A stretch of DNA of 64,000 nucleotides from Monodelphis domestica (Eukaryota > Chordata > Mammalia > Didelphimorphia > Didelphidae): positions 52,043,895 to 52,107,894 of the forward strand of contig NC_077235.1 in the NCBI RefSeq assembly GCF_027887165.1, written 5' to 3'. A program made the translations under genes and the position numbers. This document shows positions 31,066 through 42,349 of this stretch, piece by piece. The notes under the pieces were generated by a model. The model had not been told where the DNA came from and did no database searches. It worked only from the letters and a program-made list of their open reading frames with translations. The stretch's first letter is position 1. Each line of letters begins with the position of its first letter.

Positions 31066-32160
31066 CTATAACTTTCTAATATACTTTTGAGATTGGTTAA
31101 TATTATACCCTGCAGGAATTCATACCTTCCCCTCACCATTTCCCTTGGCATTCTAGAGATTTTTTTGTTCCTACAGATGAATTTCATTATTATTTTATGT
31201 AATTCTATAAAGTATCTCTTTTATCATATGATTGGTATAGCCCTAAGTATAAAAATCATTTTATATTATGGTGCCATTGTTATTCAATTGGCATACTCCA
31301 ATCACAAGCACTGAATTTTTAAGCCAATTTTAGTTGTTTTTTCTGTATAAATTACTTTGTACTTGTATTTATATAAATCTCACATATGTATATTAAACTC
31401 TCTAATATTTTATTCATTTATAGTTATTTTTTATGATATTCCTTACATCATTTCTTCCTGGATATAGAAATGGCAATGATTCTTTAATAGATTTATTTTG
31501 TATCCTGCTATCTTACTGAAGTTATATCTTATTGAAGTATCCCTGCTAGTTCTTTTATTGTCTAGGATTTTCTGAGTACATCATATTATCTATAAATAGA
31601 GATCATTTCATCTCCTTTTTGCAAATGTTTATTCCTTTAATTTTGCCCTCCTGTCTCATTGCTATTGCTCTTCTACAATGATGTAAAATGATAGAGACTA
31701 GAAGGGTCATCCTTGCTTTACCCTTCTTTATGCTAGGAAAGCTTCTAGCATTTTTTCCACTGGAAGCAATGCTAAGCCTTTCTTTTACATATATGTTTTT
31801 GATCATACCAAAGAGAAACCCTTCTATGTTTATGCTTATTGAAATTTAAACATAAATATTGAATTTTATCAAAGGTTTTTTTTTCTACATCTACTGAAAT
31901 GATCACATGTTTGTTATTTTTGTTGCTCATAAGATTAATTATGCTAATTGTTTCCCTAATGTTGAGCCTTCTTCTCTCATCCCTGGTATCAATCCAATTT
32001 GTTCATCGTGAAATATTATCTGGATATATTTATGTAGTCTCCTTGCAAAGATTTTATTTAAAATTATTGCATCAATATTCATTAGTGAGATTGCTCCATA
32101 GTTCTATTTCTCTTTTTTGATATATTGTGTGCCATCTCTTCCTTTCATTTTCATGTTCCA
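31066..32160 (-). mobile_element. L1 LINE ORF2 fragment, antisense
   Basis: Plus-strand blocks 'ttttgtatcctgctatctta' (antisense of the FSKVAGYK block after the catalytic site), 'aaatagagatcatttcatct' and 'ctcatccctggtatcaatcc' (antisense of the GFIPG motif) place this in the L1 reverse-transcriptase domain. It is old, with no continuous frame on the minus strand. Confidence 0.8.
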
Positions 32161-32189
32161 GGAGAATAATTCTATGTGATTTGAATTGG

Positions 32190-34112
32190 TGTTTTTTGGA
32201 TACATAATTTGCTTCTTCAAGGACGGGTCATGCCAAACTAACTTTATTTCCTTTTTTTAACAGGGTCACTAAAGTAGAAGATCAGGACATTGCTATAGAA
32301 TGCTATAAGCAAGCATAGTTTACTTAAATTTTAACAAAGCATTTAATGAAGTGTCTCTTCTATCCTTGTGAAAATGAGGAAGAAATGTTGAGTAGACAGT
32401 TATATATACTAGATAGATTCAAAAGTGAACAGACTCAAACAGTCTCGTTCAATGTCAACATAGCAAGAGGGTTCTAGAGGAATGTTGGTTAGCATTTTTG
32501 CCATTATATTGATTATTACAAAGAATTAGAAAATTTTATTATTATAAATTATTTTATCTTGGTTTCTTGAATAAAGGCATAGATGGCATGCTAATCAGAT
32601 GTGCAGAAGACAAAAATCTTAAAGGAATAGATATCATACTAGATAACAGAGTAAGGATACATCCTGACAGGGTAGAAGAAGGGGCCGAATCTAAGGAGAT
32701 AAAATTCAGTAGAGATGAATGTAAAATATTACACTTTGGTTCAAAAAAATCAACTTTACAAATACTGGATGAAAGAGGAATGGTTAAACAGCAGCTTGGG
32801 GTTAGAGGCTGGGGAGTCAGCAATATAATGTAGCTAAAAAGCTCTGACCAGACCACGTCTAGAGTATTGCATTCATTTATGAGAGTCACCATTTAAAGAA
32901 GAACATTAGCAGGTTTTAGAGTAGTGAAGATGAACATTTTAGAGACCAAGTGCCCAAACTACAACCCTAATGCTGCATGTGAGCCCCACACCTTACCCTA
33001 GAGAGGGGAGGGAGGAAGGACTGCTAAGCAGAGGGGCAGGTCATGTGAGAATGTCTTCAGTTGTGCGTGGAGAGTGGAAAGGGAGCAACCCCCTCTGGCA
33101 TGCTCTGGCATGCTTTGGCATGTGTGCCATAGGTTTGACAACATAGCTTTAGAGCATCCAGAGGAAAGCAATTGGGTAGTGTCTCTACAATATATCCAAC
33201 ATGGGATTCCTCCACACTATGTTCAGTGCAGAATTCTCCCTCACTAAGGGAGATCCCAGAGGTGTGACAAAAGGAACCTAAATGGATAATGATCTTGGGG
33301 AGGGGAAGGAACCTTAAAGAGTCTGGAGGTAGATTTTTAAGTTTTTTTCAAATTCCATTGTTTTATGGAAGTCTCATACCAAAATTGAAAAAAAAGAGAA
33401 CTCTTGAATTCAGTGCCTGTATTCTGTCACATATATTGTATTTGCTAATTGCTTGTTTCAAGATTTTATTTTATTTAAGTTCTGTTACTCTGAATCATTT
33501 TAAGCTACTGTGTTTTGGCTATTAGTTATATGTGCTGTTACATTGTCTTTATTTGTACCTCTCCATATGACTAGACTGGAGAAGGCACCATTATAAAAGT
33601 AACTTTGAGTTGTTTGTAACAAGAGGTAAGGGTCCATTTAGTAGCTGAAGTGAAATCCCTTACCTGATTCCATGCCATATGGGTATCAGTTAAAAAAAAC
33701 TGGGAATGTTAAGCTTAGAGAAGATCAGACTCAGTAGGGACATGATAATTGTCTTCAATGTTTGAAAGGTTGTCATGTGAAAGAGGAATCAGACTTTTTC
33801 TGTTTGGCCCCAAAGGCAAGAACCAAGAACAGTGGGTAGAAGGTTGAAAAGAGGTAAGTTTAGGCTTAGTATAAAAATCAAAATTTAAAAGTCACTTCCT
33901 GACAATTAGAATTGTCCCAAAATGGAATGGGTGGCTTCTTAAGTTGCAGATTCCCATTTCTTAATGATCTTCAAGCAGAGACTTAATGACCACTTATTGA
34001 ATGTATGATATTAGTGATTCATTGGGTGTATATGTGTTTGATCTGATATCAGGGCTCTGAAATCTCCCTTCCAACTCTAAAAATCTGTATTTTTGTGATT
34101 CTTTCTGGCAGC
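32190..34112 (+). mobile_element. CR1/L3-type LINE, 3' 1.9 kb, interrupted
   Basis: It begins with 'cgggtcatgccaaactaact' (GHAKLT-type block), continues through an 88-codon frame at 32,567-32,833 with 'DRVRIHPDRVEEGAES' and 'IKFSRDECKILHFGSK' (the CR1 block MKFNRDKCKVLHLGSK), then 'agcatccagaggaaagcaat'. It ends with the CR1 3' tail 'atgataattgtcttcaatgt', 'ggaatgggtggcttcttaag', 'cttccaactctaaaaatctg'. An 88-codon open frame is unusually long for such an old copy. A 225-bp hAT (32,922-33,146) splits it, and 33,400-33,700 may be another insert. Confidence 0.8.
32922..33146 (+). mobile_element. hAT-type MITE (family B), short form, nested in CR1
   Basis: The left end 'tagtgaagatgaac' and right end (minus strand 'ctatgttgtcaaacc') match family B termini. 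Inside are 'agagaggggagggaggaagg' and 'gtgtgccatagg'. The 8-bp flanks ttttagag (32,914-32,921) and ctttagag (33,147-33,154) agree at 7 of 8. It looks like an internally deleted relative of 14,838-15,316. Confidence 0.85.
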
Positions 34113-34124
34113 TTGCAAGGTTCT

Positions 34125-35246
34125 CTCCTTTTTGCTGAAACTTGAGTTATTGACTATATTTTTGGGTAAGATGAATTTAAGGTTCTTCTCTATGAGTATT
34201 CTGCTTGGTCTATCAAGCTTTACATATGATATTCAAGCTTTTTGTTACTTTACATTTTTTTTCTGAGAGATCATCTCTCAGATTGACTCTCCAAGCTCTG
34301 CCCTTCAGCTCCTTTATTTTCATTTGTCATATTCTTAAAGTTTGTTGCAATTGTGTTGATTTCTGATTAGTTAATTATTCTGCCATCTTTGATGCTTTTC
34401 TTTATCAATACCATTCAATTCTTAACAGAAATGACCATTTTGTTAATAATCTCCACAAAATGTCCTAAGTGGTCAAGTCCCTTGTCATTTGTCCTTACTC
34501 TTCTTTCTTCTTTAAATTCCATCTTTCGAGATGCCAGATTATAGAGAACAGATTTGGATCAGGTTGGTACTTCACGTTCAAGTTTAGAACTAAATGAGAC
34601 ATTTTTAGTCCTTCTAACCATTATCAAAAGATTTATGTGGCCACAGCAGGGGAAAGGCATTCAGAGAAGGGAAAAGATGTTCAATAAGGATCAACCTTGA
34701 TTCAGCTGAACTTTCCTGTGCTCATTTTGGTCGTGCTGCTAATCTTCAGTCAGAAGCCTGAGAAAGGAACTGGAACCCCTGGTGTCCTTAAGTACCTAGG
34801 AAGCTACATCAATAGCCTAACACTTAGTAAGTCACCTGAGCCTCTTAAATCTTGAGGTCAGTTCTAATACCTTTTTAAGGAAAAGGTAGCCTTCCTTACA
34901 TGGGTCAGGGCCATGCAATATTGTTCCCACAATATAGTTCTTTCTCAATTTTGCTTATTGAGTTTATTAGTCATCTGGAAAGCCTCAGAATTGATTTGTA
35001 TTCATTTCTTGGGCCTTTTGTTTCCTTCTAGAGCCTGCTTTTTGAGTTGCTTTTACTCCTTACTATTTTCTCATTTTTGCTACTTATTTGTTTCTCCAGT
35101 CAGTTTCCCCCACTTTTTTTCAACAGAATTTTCATCATGATGTGTGTGTATTTTTGGTTGTTCTTTTACTTCATTGCCATTTTTGAGATGGTATTGGAGA
35201 GCTGAGCTCTAATGTGGCCACTCCATTATCTTGCCCATTTTCCCTT
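34125..35246 (-). mobile_element. Probable L1 LINE 5' end, antisense
   Basis: At the right edge the minus strand reads 'aagataatggagtggccaca', like the 5' start of marsupial L1 elements ('aagatggcggagt..'). The T-rich body could be antisense 5' UTR and ORF1. 34,560-34,870 does not fit well and may be other sequence. Confidence 0.4.
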
Positions 35247-35439
35247 AAGTACTATTTTCCCTTAAGCCCTGATTTTCACTAATATATGTACCAATGTGTC
35301 AAGAATCTATCATTTCAGACGTGTAGATACTCTGTCCATCAATGCATATCATGACCCCTTTGCCCTTTAATAGATAACCTTTATTAATTGACACAGATAA
35401 GATATTTATTCCCTGGCCATGCATCTCTGAATTTTCCTA

Positions 35440-35690
35440 CTATTACTACGAGTAGTAATAACAGCAATTATACAGTGCTTTAAGTTTTATAAAGTGCTTT
35501 ACATATGTTTTCTCATTTGATCCTCACAATAACTCTGTAAGGTAGGTGCTATTATTATCCTCATTTTACATATGAGGAAACTGAGGTTATAGATAAATGA
35601 CTTGCCCAGTCACAGAGCCAGAAAGGTTTTGAGGTAGGTTTCAAATTCAGGTTTTCCAAACCCCTTGTCCAAACTGTTTTTGGGTTGTTT
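35440..35690 (-). mobile_element. CORE-SINE, antisense
   Basis: 'agtgctttacatatgttttc', 'tcatttgatcctcacaataa', 'ctctgtaaggtaggtgctat', 'catatgaggaaactgaggtt' and 'aggtttcaaattcaggtttt' in order. Confidence 0.85.
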
Positions 35691-35694
35691 TCAT

Positions 35695-36604
35695 TGGACA
35701 TTAGCTACAGTATTTCACTTGCCAGTTTGATAGGCACTTCCTGAATCTGTGCTCTTTGAAAAAGCCTTTGGAGGGGGACTTCGTAGAAGTTGCCACTCTT
35801 CATTTGATTACCACAACCATTGTCTTCATATGTAATACCACAAAGCCCATGCATGTACTTGATTCAAAGGAGAGTCCCTCAAACCCTCAATCAGAAAAAT
35901 ATTACAAGCTTAGGTATCTAGTCTCTTGGTTCACAGAGAACAAGAGCAACAAATGAATAGGCTAAAGGTACCCTGAGAGCCGCTTTTAACAAAGTGGAAG
36001 AGGAAATAGAAAAATTGTAAAAAGCAGGTACAAAAACTCCAGAAACAGGAATCTGGGGGCACTTACTGCAGGAGCAAGTACTATAATAGAGCTCACAGCA
36101 CAGTAACTGATATTCACAATGATGATCCCAAGTCGCCACAGAAAGGTTAAATCCCATAATTCAACAACAGTATGAAGATAACTATACCATCTGTTTATGC
36201 AGACAGGAAAATATGGGGCATGCTTGCTTTAGAAAGATCCTCATTCCAAATGGTTAAAAGAAGCAAAAAGGACTTTGTATTAAAGAGGTAAGCCTCAGCT
36301 ATTTGAAATTCCACTTATGTAGTCGAACAGCTCATTCTCCCACTCTGCTGGGAAAATGATGTGTAAATGGCCTCAGAATTATCATGAAGGAAATTTGTGT
36401 TAATAAAAGAGAGAGGCCAGTCATATAATAAGAGAGAGGGATGATGGATGGATAACCCAAGTGCTAAGCTGGTACCTACAAAATGTGAAAAGACTTCTAA
36501 CTCATTGGGCAGCTTTTCTTTGTAGGATTTAGAGAGGACATAAACAAGAAAGTTCTAGTACAGCATCTTGCACTATAGTCACTCATTAAATAGTTATTGA
36601 ATTA
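35695..36604. other. No recognised gene or repeat
   Basis: Unique-looking. Two frames of 66 and 79 codons overlap head to head near 35,920-35,956; neither has a domain. Confidence 0.35.
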
Positions 36605-36780
36605 CAGGTATATTGAAAAGAGCAGTAGATTTGGCATAGGACGACCTGGCTTTAAATCTTGGCCAACGGTGTGACCTCGGGCAGGTCATTTCCTCTCTGT
36701 GTACTTGTTTCATCATTGAAGGACTTGTAGGGTTGTTCCAACTTCTGCCATCCTACAGTTCTATAATTCTATGAATGGAA
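36605..36780 (+). mobile_element. MIR/THER-like SINE
   Basis: 'agagcagtagatttggcata', 'ctttaaatcttggccaacgg', 'gtgacctcgggcaggtcatt' and 'ttccaacttctgccatccta' in order. Confidence 0.7.
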
Positions 36781-36784
36781 TTGA

Positions 36785-37604
36785 ATTAGCACAATGTTTA
36801 TATGCAACTGGGCATTGATAAAGTGCTTGAAAAAATGCCTCTCTGCATGTTTCAGAGATGACGCAAAGGTGAACCTTAGCCAAGCCTGTGTCTGAATTGT
36901 TACAAAGCTTGAATTAGTGGGGTCTGAGTAAATGAGGTTTTCTAGTATTGAAAGGCAGTTGCTTTGGGGACAGGGTGGGAGTGGGGGAGGTGGGGGGTGG
37001 GTGGGCGGGATTCTTTCTAGAAGAAATTGCTAGGTTTGGGGAGTTCATTAACATTACACTTCTGACAAAAGGGTGTCTCAGGGCTGAGGGTATTTCAACA
37101 GCAAACACCAGCCTTTTTGACAGGGTGCCTCTGTGAAGAAAGCTAGTCCATCAAAAAGGGAAATTGCCACTAAGAAAAGTTTTCTAAGTTCCTAATGAAG
37201 CTAGGAGCCTTTATTCTCACCTCATTACCAATAATGAGCCTGCCTGCAGTGTCCCACTCCCACCCCCCCAGAGCAGTTATGTGTTTGCTTTTAATAATTC
37301 CCCTTGAGGCCTATTTCCAAGTGGAGTCCCTTAGTTTGTTAAAATGTCTCCTTTAATGATGTCTGGTGTGACCAATTAAAACCACTGGCTTTGTGTTGAA
37401 CAAGATACCAGAACCATATTCTTGTAACCAAAGGAAGTAAAACTTGGACTGGCTACAAGAGAGAAGACCACCTATGTAGTTTTAGGACGTGTGTGGTGTG
37501 TGCATACATGTATATGCTTCTGTGTATGTTTGTCATCAGGGGGATTTTCTCTGACAGTGCAAACCTGGGAAGTTACAAAGACAGATTTTTCCAGGCAACA
37601 TTAC
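36785..37604. other. Unique sequence with a G-rich tract and AT-rich core
   Basis: No gene or repeat is recognised. It holds a G-run tract at 36,966-37,009, and between 37,190 and 37,420 an AT-rich stretch with several TAAT strings. Either could be regulatory, but nothing in the sequence proves it. Confidence 0.35.
36966..37009 (+). other. Potential G-quadruplex tract
   Basis: Eight G-runs of three or more bases occur within about 44 bases (gggga, agggt, tggga, gtgggggagg, tggggggtgg, gtgggcggg), easily meeting the four-run G3+ rule. The surroundings are AT-rich, so the tract stands out. Confidence 0.85.
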
Positions 37605-37805
37605 AAAGAATATCCTAACAATGAGTGCTGTCCAAAAGTGGGATGGACTGTCTTTGTGGGTAGTGAGTAACCTATCACTGAGACTCTTAAAGCAAAGGCT
37701 AGACAATGGCCACTTGTTGGGGACAGTGTGGAGGGCATCTTGTTCAGGAGTAGATTAGACTAGATGATGGCCAAGGTCCCTTCTGGCTCTGAGATTCTGT
37801 TCTTC
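37605..37805 (+). mobile_element. CR1/L3-type LINE 3' end
   Basis: 'gctgtccaaaagtgggatgg', 'ggctagacaatggccacttg', 'ttggggacagtgtggagggc' and 'ttctggctctgagattctgt' are the CR1 3' terminal blocks. Confidence 0.85.
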
Positions 37806-38029
37806 TATATGGGAGCAGTATCTAGAGGGAGTCAGGCAAATTGAGGTGGGGATGGAATGGACTTGCTAAGCTTGACTATATATAGAAAATTCACTGACTA
37901 TAACCCAAGAGAGAGCTTCTTCATCCCCACCTAGAAATCCTACTCAGAAGCTGCCTTAACCCAGCTTCATTGAATCAGGGCATCAATCCGTGAGCGAATT
38001 TGTTCAGCATCCAGACACTGGGTCTAGGT

Positions 38030-38240
38030 CTTGGTTCATAGATCTAAAGTTGAAGGGGGCCTCAGAGGTTGACTGGCCCAACCCTCTCACTCACCAGAGA
38101 AGGAAACAGACAAGAAGAGAGATTAAGTAATTTCTCTAAGGTCCCAAGGTAGTTAGTTAGCAGCTGAGCCAGGATTTGGTCCAAAGTCATCTAGTTCTGA
38201 AGCCAGCACTTCCCCCCCTGTATCACACTGTTTCATTTCC
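38030..38240 (-). mobile_element. MIR-like SINE
   Basis: Antisense: 'gatctaaagttgaagggggc', 'ctcagaggttgactggccca', 'gagattaagtaatttctcta' and 'ttggtccaaagtcatctagt'. Confidence 0.7.
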
Positions 38241-38244
38241 AATT

Positions 38245-39925
38245 GGGTTGGAATGTATATCGTCTATTCTTTCACCCCTTACTCTCGTTTTCTATTCGTG
38301 CCATTTTTGGAATTATAGGTTGTTTCATCTATCCAATCACTTATCCACATAGAGTAGAATGTCAGGGAGGAATCTGACTTTATGTATCAAAAGAGGGAAA
38401 AGGGCGAATATAGCTCTATTATGAAAATCAGGGCTCCCTGAACCAGCACAGTAGATTGTATACCATTTTATGTATTGATACTTAGGTAGTTCCATGATCT
38501 CACTGTTTTGAGTATTCCCTACAATAATACAGATTGCAGCCCATCTATGACCTTTTTAATGATAGTCCTAATATTCCCTTTATTGGTATAGATAATAAGG
38601 AATCAAAGCAACATTCACTAATGCTTTCTAGTGTCTGAATGGGGGAGAACATAGAATTGCCCAATGCTCCCTTTTTTGGCTCCAGCCAGTATGAGTAGCC
38701 TCCAGTGGTGCATAGTGTAGGGAGTAGATTTGTTCCCTAATGGAGCCCCCTTGGTTCATAATTGAATCCTGCCTACCTTGGGGAAAAGGACACCTCCTCC
38801 AATAACCTTCAGGGCTGGGAGATTACAGGATGTATACAATAAGAACCATTGCCCCACTTTTGAGGGATAACCTTATGTGGAGCCTTGGATCTTACCAGAA
38901 GGAACACATACAGTAACATAGCATCTGACTTGACCAATAATAATAAATAGTAGGTGAGGCATTAGGACATGGGCCTTCTGGAGTCTTTCTCTTGAACTTA
39001 CCCTTCTACCTTCTGATCAACCAAGAGAATAGCAGCCTTCTGTCCCTGCTGTAGTCTTACATTTCTTCTCTACCTTGGGCTTGGCAGGAGTCAGTCTCTG
39101 ACTGTTTTCTTTGTCTCTGTTTCTGTCTATGTCTCTCTGTCTCTCTTACCTCTTTTTCCTCACACCCCCTTGCTCCTTGCCTTCTCTCCCATTCCCTCTG
39201 CCCTCCCCATCCCTTCCTTTTCTGGAGGATGGAGTAGAAGGGAGCATCATGGCTCCTCAACTTACCTTCATGTCCAGATGGAAAGCACCTTTCAATCAGG
39301 CAGAAGAGCCATAAAAAGTCTTATTCATTTTATCTCTTTTTCTCCTCCTTTTGTGGGAAGTCAATGTGGCCTCATATCAAGGCATATACCACTAAGCCCA
39401 AGACAGACACAAATTATTAATCCATTGTGATCATCTTTCCATGAATAATTGTGTGTCTTATTTTTGGTATATGGGAAATATTTTTGATAGAATAATCTGG
39501 TTCTTCTAAGATAGGAATTGCCCTGCTTTACTCTGTCTCTTTTCGTGCTTCTTTGATACCTATGTCTCCATAGATGATGAGATGGGGATGTGAACTAGCT
39601 GGCAATGATGACACAGGGATCTGGCAAGTCAAGTGAGGATGGTAAAAGAGAGAAGAGATCATTTTTGGTTCCTGGACAAGAGCAGAAGTAGAACATTTGG
39701 GCTTTAATGTAAAGAAGACTGAGGCTATCAGTATATTTTGTCATTGATCAATACTTTGAACAGTGTGGGTTGCAGTGGGGGAAGGTAAGCTCAAACTCAA
39801 ACTCATTTCCAATGCAGCACAGTTACAAATTCTCCTGTCAACTGAGTCTTGGTCTTTGTCACTCTGATCATAAGTACTAAGCACTTCTTTAGAAGAGAGG
39901 ACAGGGGAACATTGCATTTCATTAG
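38245..39925. other. No recognised gene or repeat
   Basis: Unique-looking. 39,085-39,230 is strongly pyrimidine-rich (CTCT/CCTT), which creates low-complexity frames on both strands that I do not regard as genes. Confidence 0.4.
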
Positions 39926-39928
39926 GAA

Positions 39929-40108
39929 ATAGTTTTTTAAATTGCTGAAATTAGTTTAATAATGAGAAAAAATTTAAAATTCCACTGATCTTGAAGATAC
40001 CCAGGCTCCTGTCTCTTGAAATATTTTTTAAATTGCTGAGATTAGTTTAATAACTAGAAATAATTTAAAATTCCACTAATCTTAAAGATTCTAAGGCTCC
40101 TGTCTTTC
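39929..40108. repeat. Tandem duplication, period 91 bp, two copies
   Basis: 'aaattgctg' at 39,939 and 40,030, and 'aggctcctgtct' at 40,003 and 40,094, give the same 91-bp offset. The block between is close to identical, with scattered substitutions. It matches no repeat I know. Confidence 0.9.
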
Positions 40109-40109
40109 A

Positions 40110-40898
40110 CTGACAAATAAAGCCACAGGGCCTCTCCAAGCTTTCATACTTAATCATATTATTTCATGTCCAGAACAAAAAGGGATGGGGCATAGATCCA
40201 GGGGAAGATGATAGTGGCACAGCTACTCTTGATTTGTTAGGGCCTTCCCTGAAGCTAACAAGCCAGCCCTTTTCCTCTTCCAGGAGCCTTGAACCGGGGT
40301 ACTTTCTCATTCCAGCTTGACTTGGCTCTCTTCTATTATCTGTGGCCATTTTCACTATTAGGAAGATGAGGATGATGGAATCTGAGAAAAGCCCAGTCTA
40401 GATGGATAGGTCTGGCCCCAAGAAGTTCCACAGATGGATACAGTTTAGGCTTTAAGAGTGACCCTGGCAGATTCAGGAGTCCACTGTAGCCTAATAAGTA
40501 TCAGGAGCTGATGGTCCTTCATGACTCAAACCCCTGAGTGTCCAGGCAGCATAGGGCCAGAGTCTTACAGGCTGCCTCACATGGGGACCTTGTAAATTGT
40601 CTTCTAGTAGAAGGTGACCAGACTAAAGAAAGTTCTCTCTGGGTCCCATTAAGGAGCTTCAGGGTCTTGCCCAGGGACCAGCAAATCAGAGTCCAAAAAA
40701 GGTCTTCACTAGGGCAAGGTCTGCTTTGGTATATATGAATCTCCACATAAGAAGTTTCCTTTGCAAGGTAGATAGAAAAGTCCAGTGGTCTCTAGGGTAC
40801 AGTGGCAAAGCAGATGGTAATGCATTTTTATTATGTCATTTCCAATGATAAAACCATTTCTCAAGAATCAGTAGTGACATCATAGAAGCTCTCAGAGT
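40110..40898. other. No recognised gene or repeat
   Basis: Unique-looking. Two opposed frames of 66 and 75 codons overlap at 40,519-40,746; with no domain on either strand this is taken as chance. Confidence 0.35.
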
Positions 40899-40899
40899 A

Positions 40900-41115
40900 A
40901 AGAAGGAAGCAATACTGCTCAAAGCAGGAGGACTGAGTTTGAAAGAATGGCATACCTTAGACATTGCTCATGACTATGACCCTGTTCCTGCCTCTGTGAC
41001 TTTGGGCAGATCACATCCATCCCAACCAGCCCCATTTTCCTCCTCCATAAAATGAAGGAGGTGGATTAGATGATGCTAGGACCTCTTCCAATTCAAAATC
41101 TATGATCCTTTAAGA
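40900..41115 (+). mobile_element. MIR/THER-like SINE
   Basis: 'gtgactttgggcagatcaca', 'ttttcctcctccataaaatg', 'aaggaggtggattagatgat' and 'cctcttccaattcaaaatct' in order. Confidence 0.7.
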
Positions 41116-41635
41116 TGTTTTGGAGGGACATCTTGTTCCAAAACAAATCATCTCAGGCTGGGGGTGGGGTCTCAATTTCACTCTCATTTTTAGAAGATAT
41201 CCCTTACTCCTATTTCAAAACAACAACTCTATATAATCTCCAGATTGATTACCAAAATGAATGTACTGACTTAACACTACAGTATGTCCATTGACTACTA
41301 CCGATTGCTGCTCGGATACCTGGGCTTCATCTTTCCCCACTGCTAAGATCAGCTGTAATAATGCTAAGTGCTCAAAACATGTGGAGTGCAGTTTTGATGC
41401 TCTCCCCCAAAAAGAGAAGCTTACTCCAGGGAAAATCCCATGCCAGCAAGCACCCTACAAGGGTCAGTTTGATTCAGTCATCACCCCATCCCACTTAAAG
41501 TAATTAACAAGATAAAGCCCCCATGCTTCTCTCCAGTGAGACCATCTCTATTGAATTAATCAATCATTGGAGGCATTAAACTAATGTATACCTTGTCATG
41601 CCTTGGGGGTCTTCTATATCAGCCCTTTGGGCTCT
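41116..41635. other. No recognised gene or repeat
   Basis: No family or gene recognised. A 70-codon frame at 41,291-41,503 is Cys/Lys-rich but matches nothing I know. Confidence 0.35.
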
Positions 41636-41639
41636 GGGA

Positions 41640-41815
41640 ATGTGGCCTAAACCAGATTAAAATGTAATTGGGAAATATTTAACAAAGTAAATACAACTAC
41701 AATCAAACATAGGTAACATTATTGTTTAAAATGAAATCATTGGAGACTATCAGGATCTTTATGTACAGATTAGTGTCCTGTTTCTTTTTGAATTTGAAAC
41801 CACTATTCAGTACAA
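41640..41815 (+). mobile_element. hAT-like family A copy
   Basis: 'cctaaaccagattaaaatgt', 'aattgggaaatatttaacaa', 'agtaaatacaactacaatca' and 'caggatctttatgtacagat' are the family blocks. Both termini are worn. Confidence 0.65.
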
Positions 41816-41899
41816 TCAAGGCAGTTCAAAACCTAGATTTGGAGGGTTTGGCAACTTACAGAAGAAGACAATTCCATATCAGCCCCTGAGAGGGAGTGT

Positions 41900-42025
41900 C
41901 TAGTCTCTTATATTAGACTGGGACCTCCTCGAGGGCAGGGACCCTTTTGTCTTTCTGCATATCTCTAGCACTTAGCACTGTAGCCAGCACAAAGGAAGTA
42001 GTTAGTAAGTGCTTGTTGTCTTCCT
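41900..42025 (+). mobile_element. L2 LINE 3' end
   Basis: 'gactgggacctcctcgaggg', 'cagggacccttttgtctttc', 'tctctagcacttagcactgt' and 'agttagtaagtgcttgttg' are the L2 terminal blocks. Confidence 0.75.
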
Positions 42026-42029
42026 ACAT

Positions 42030-42345
42030 TTGTGACCTGGGAAATATTTCACAGAACTATCATGAAGACCACACTTCACAGACTTTAAAGATCTATAGAA
42101 ATAGAGTCACAGCTTACAACCTTTCAGGGAAGATATGGTATATACAAGTAACCATCTTTCTGTGAAGACTAACTTTAAAACAGCAAGGCTATTTGTCATA
42201 TCCCCAGTGTCAGCAGCATCACTTCTGCCACAAGTAAACGATTTCATGAATTGCTGTAGGTAAAATATTCATAACATTGCAACCAACTTTATGGTTATAC
42301 ACTTCTCTAGACTTAGCTAGGATGATCCTTTGACATTAGACAGAG
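42030..42345. other. No recognised gene or repeat
   Basis: Short unique stretch; nothing seen. Confidence 0.35.
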
Positions 42346-42349
42346 AAAA

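Noticed and set aside
32567-32833. Novel 88-codon gene
   Set aside because: The protein matches the CR1 reverse-transcriptase tail block and its neighbours are CR1 too.
39057-39260. Charged Arg/Glu/Gln-rich frame on the minus strand
   Set aside because: It is produced by a pyrimidine-rich low-complexity stretch.
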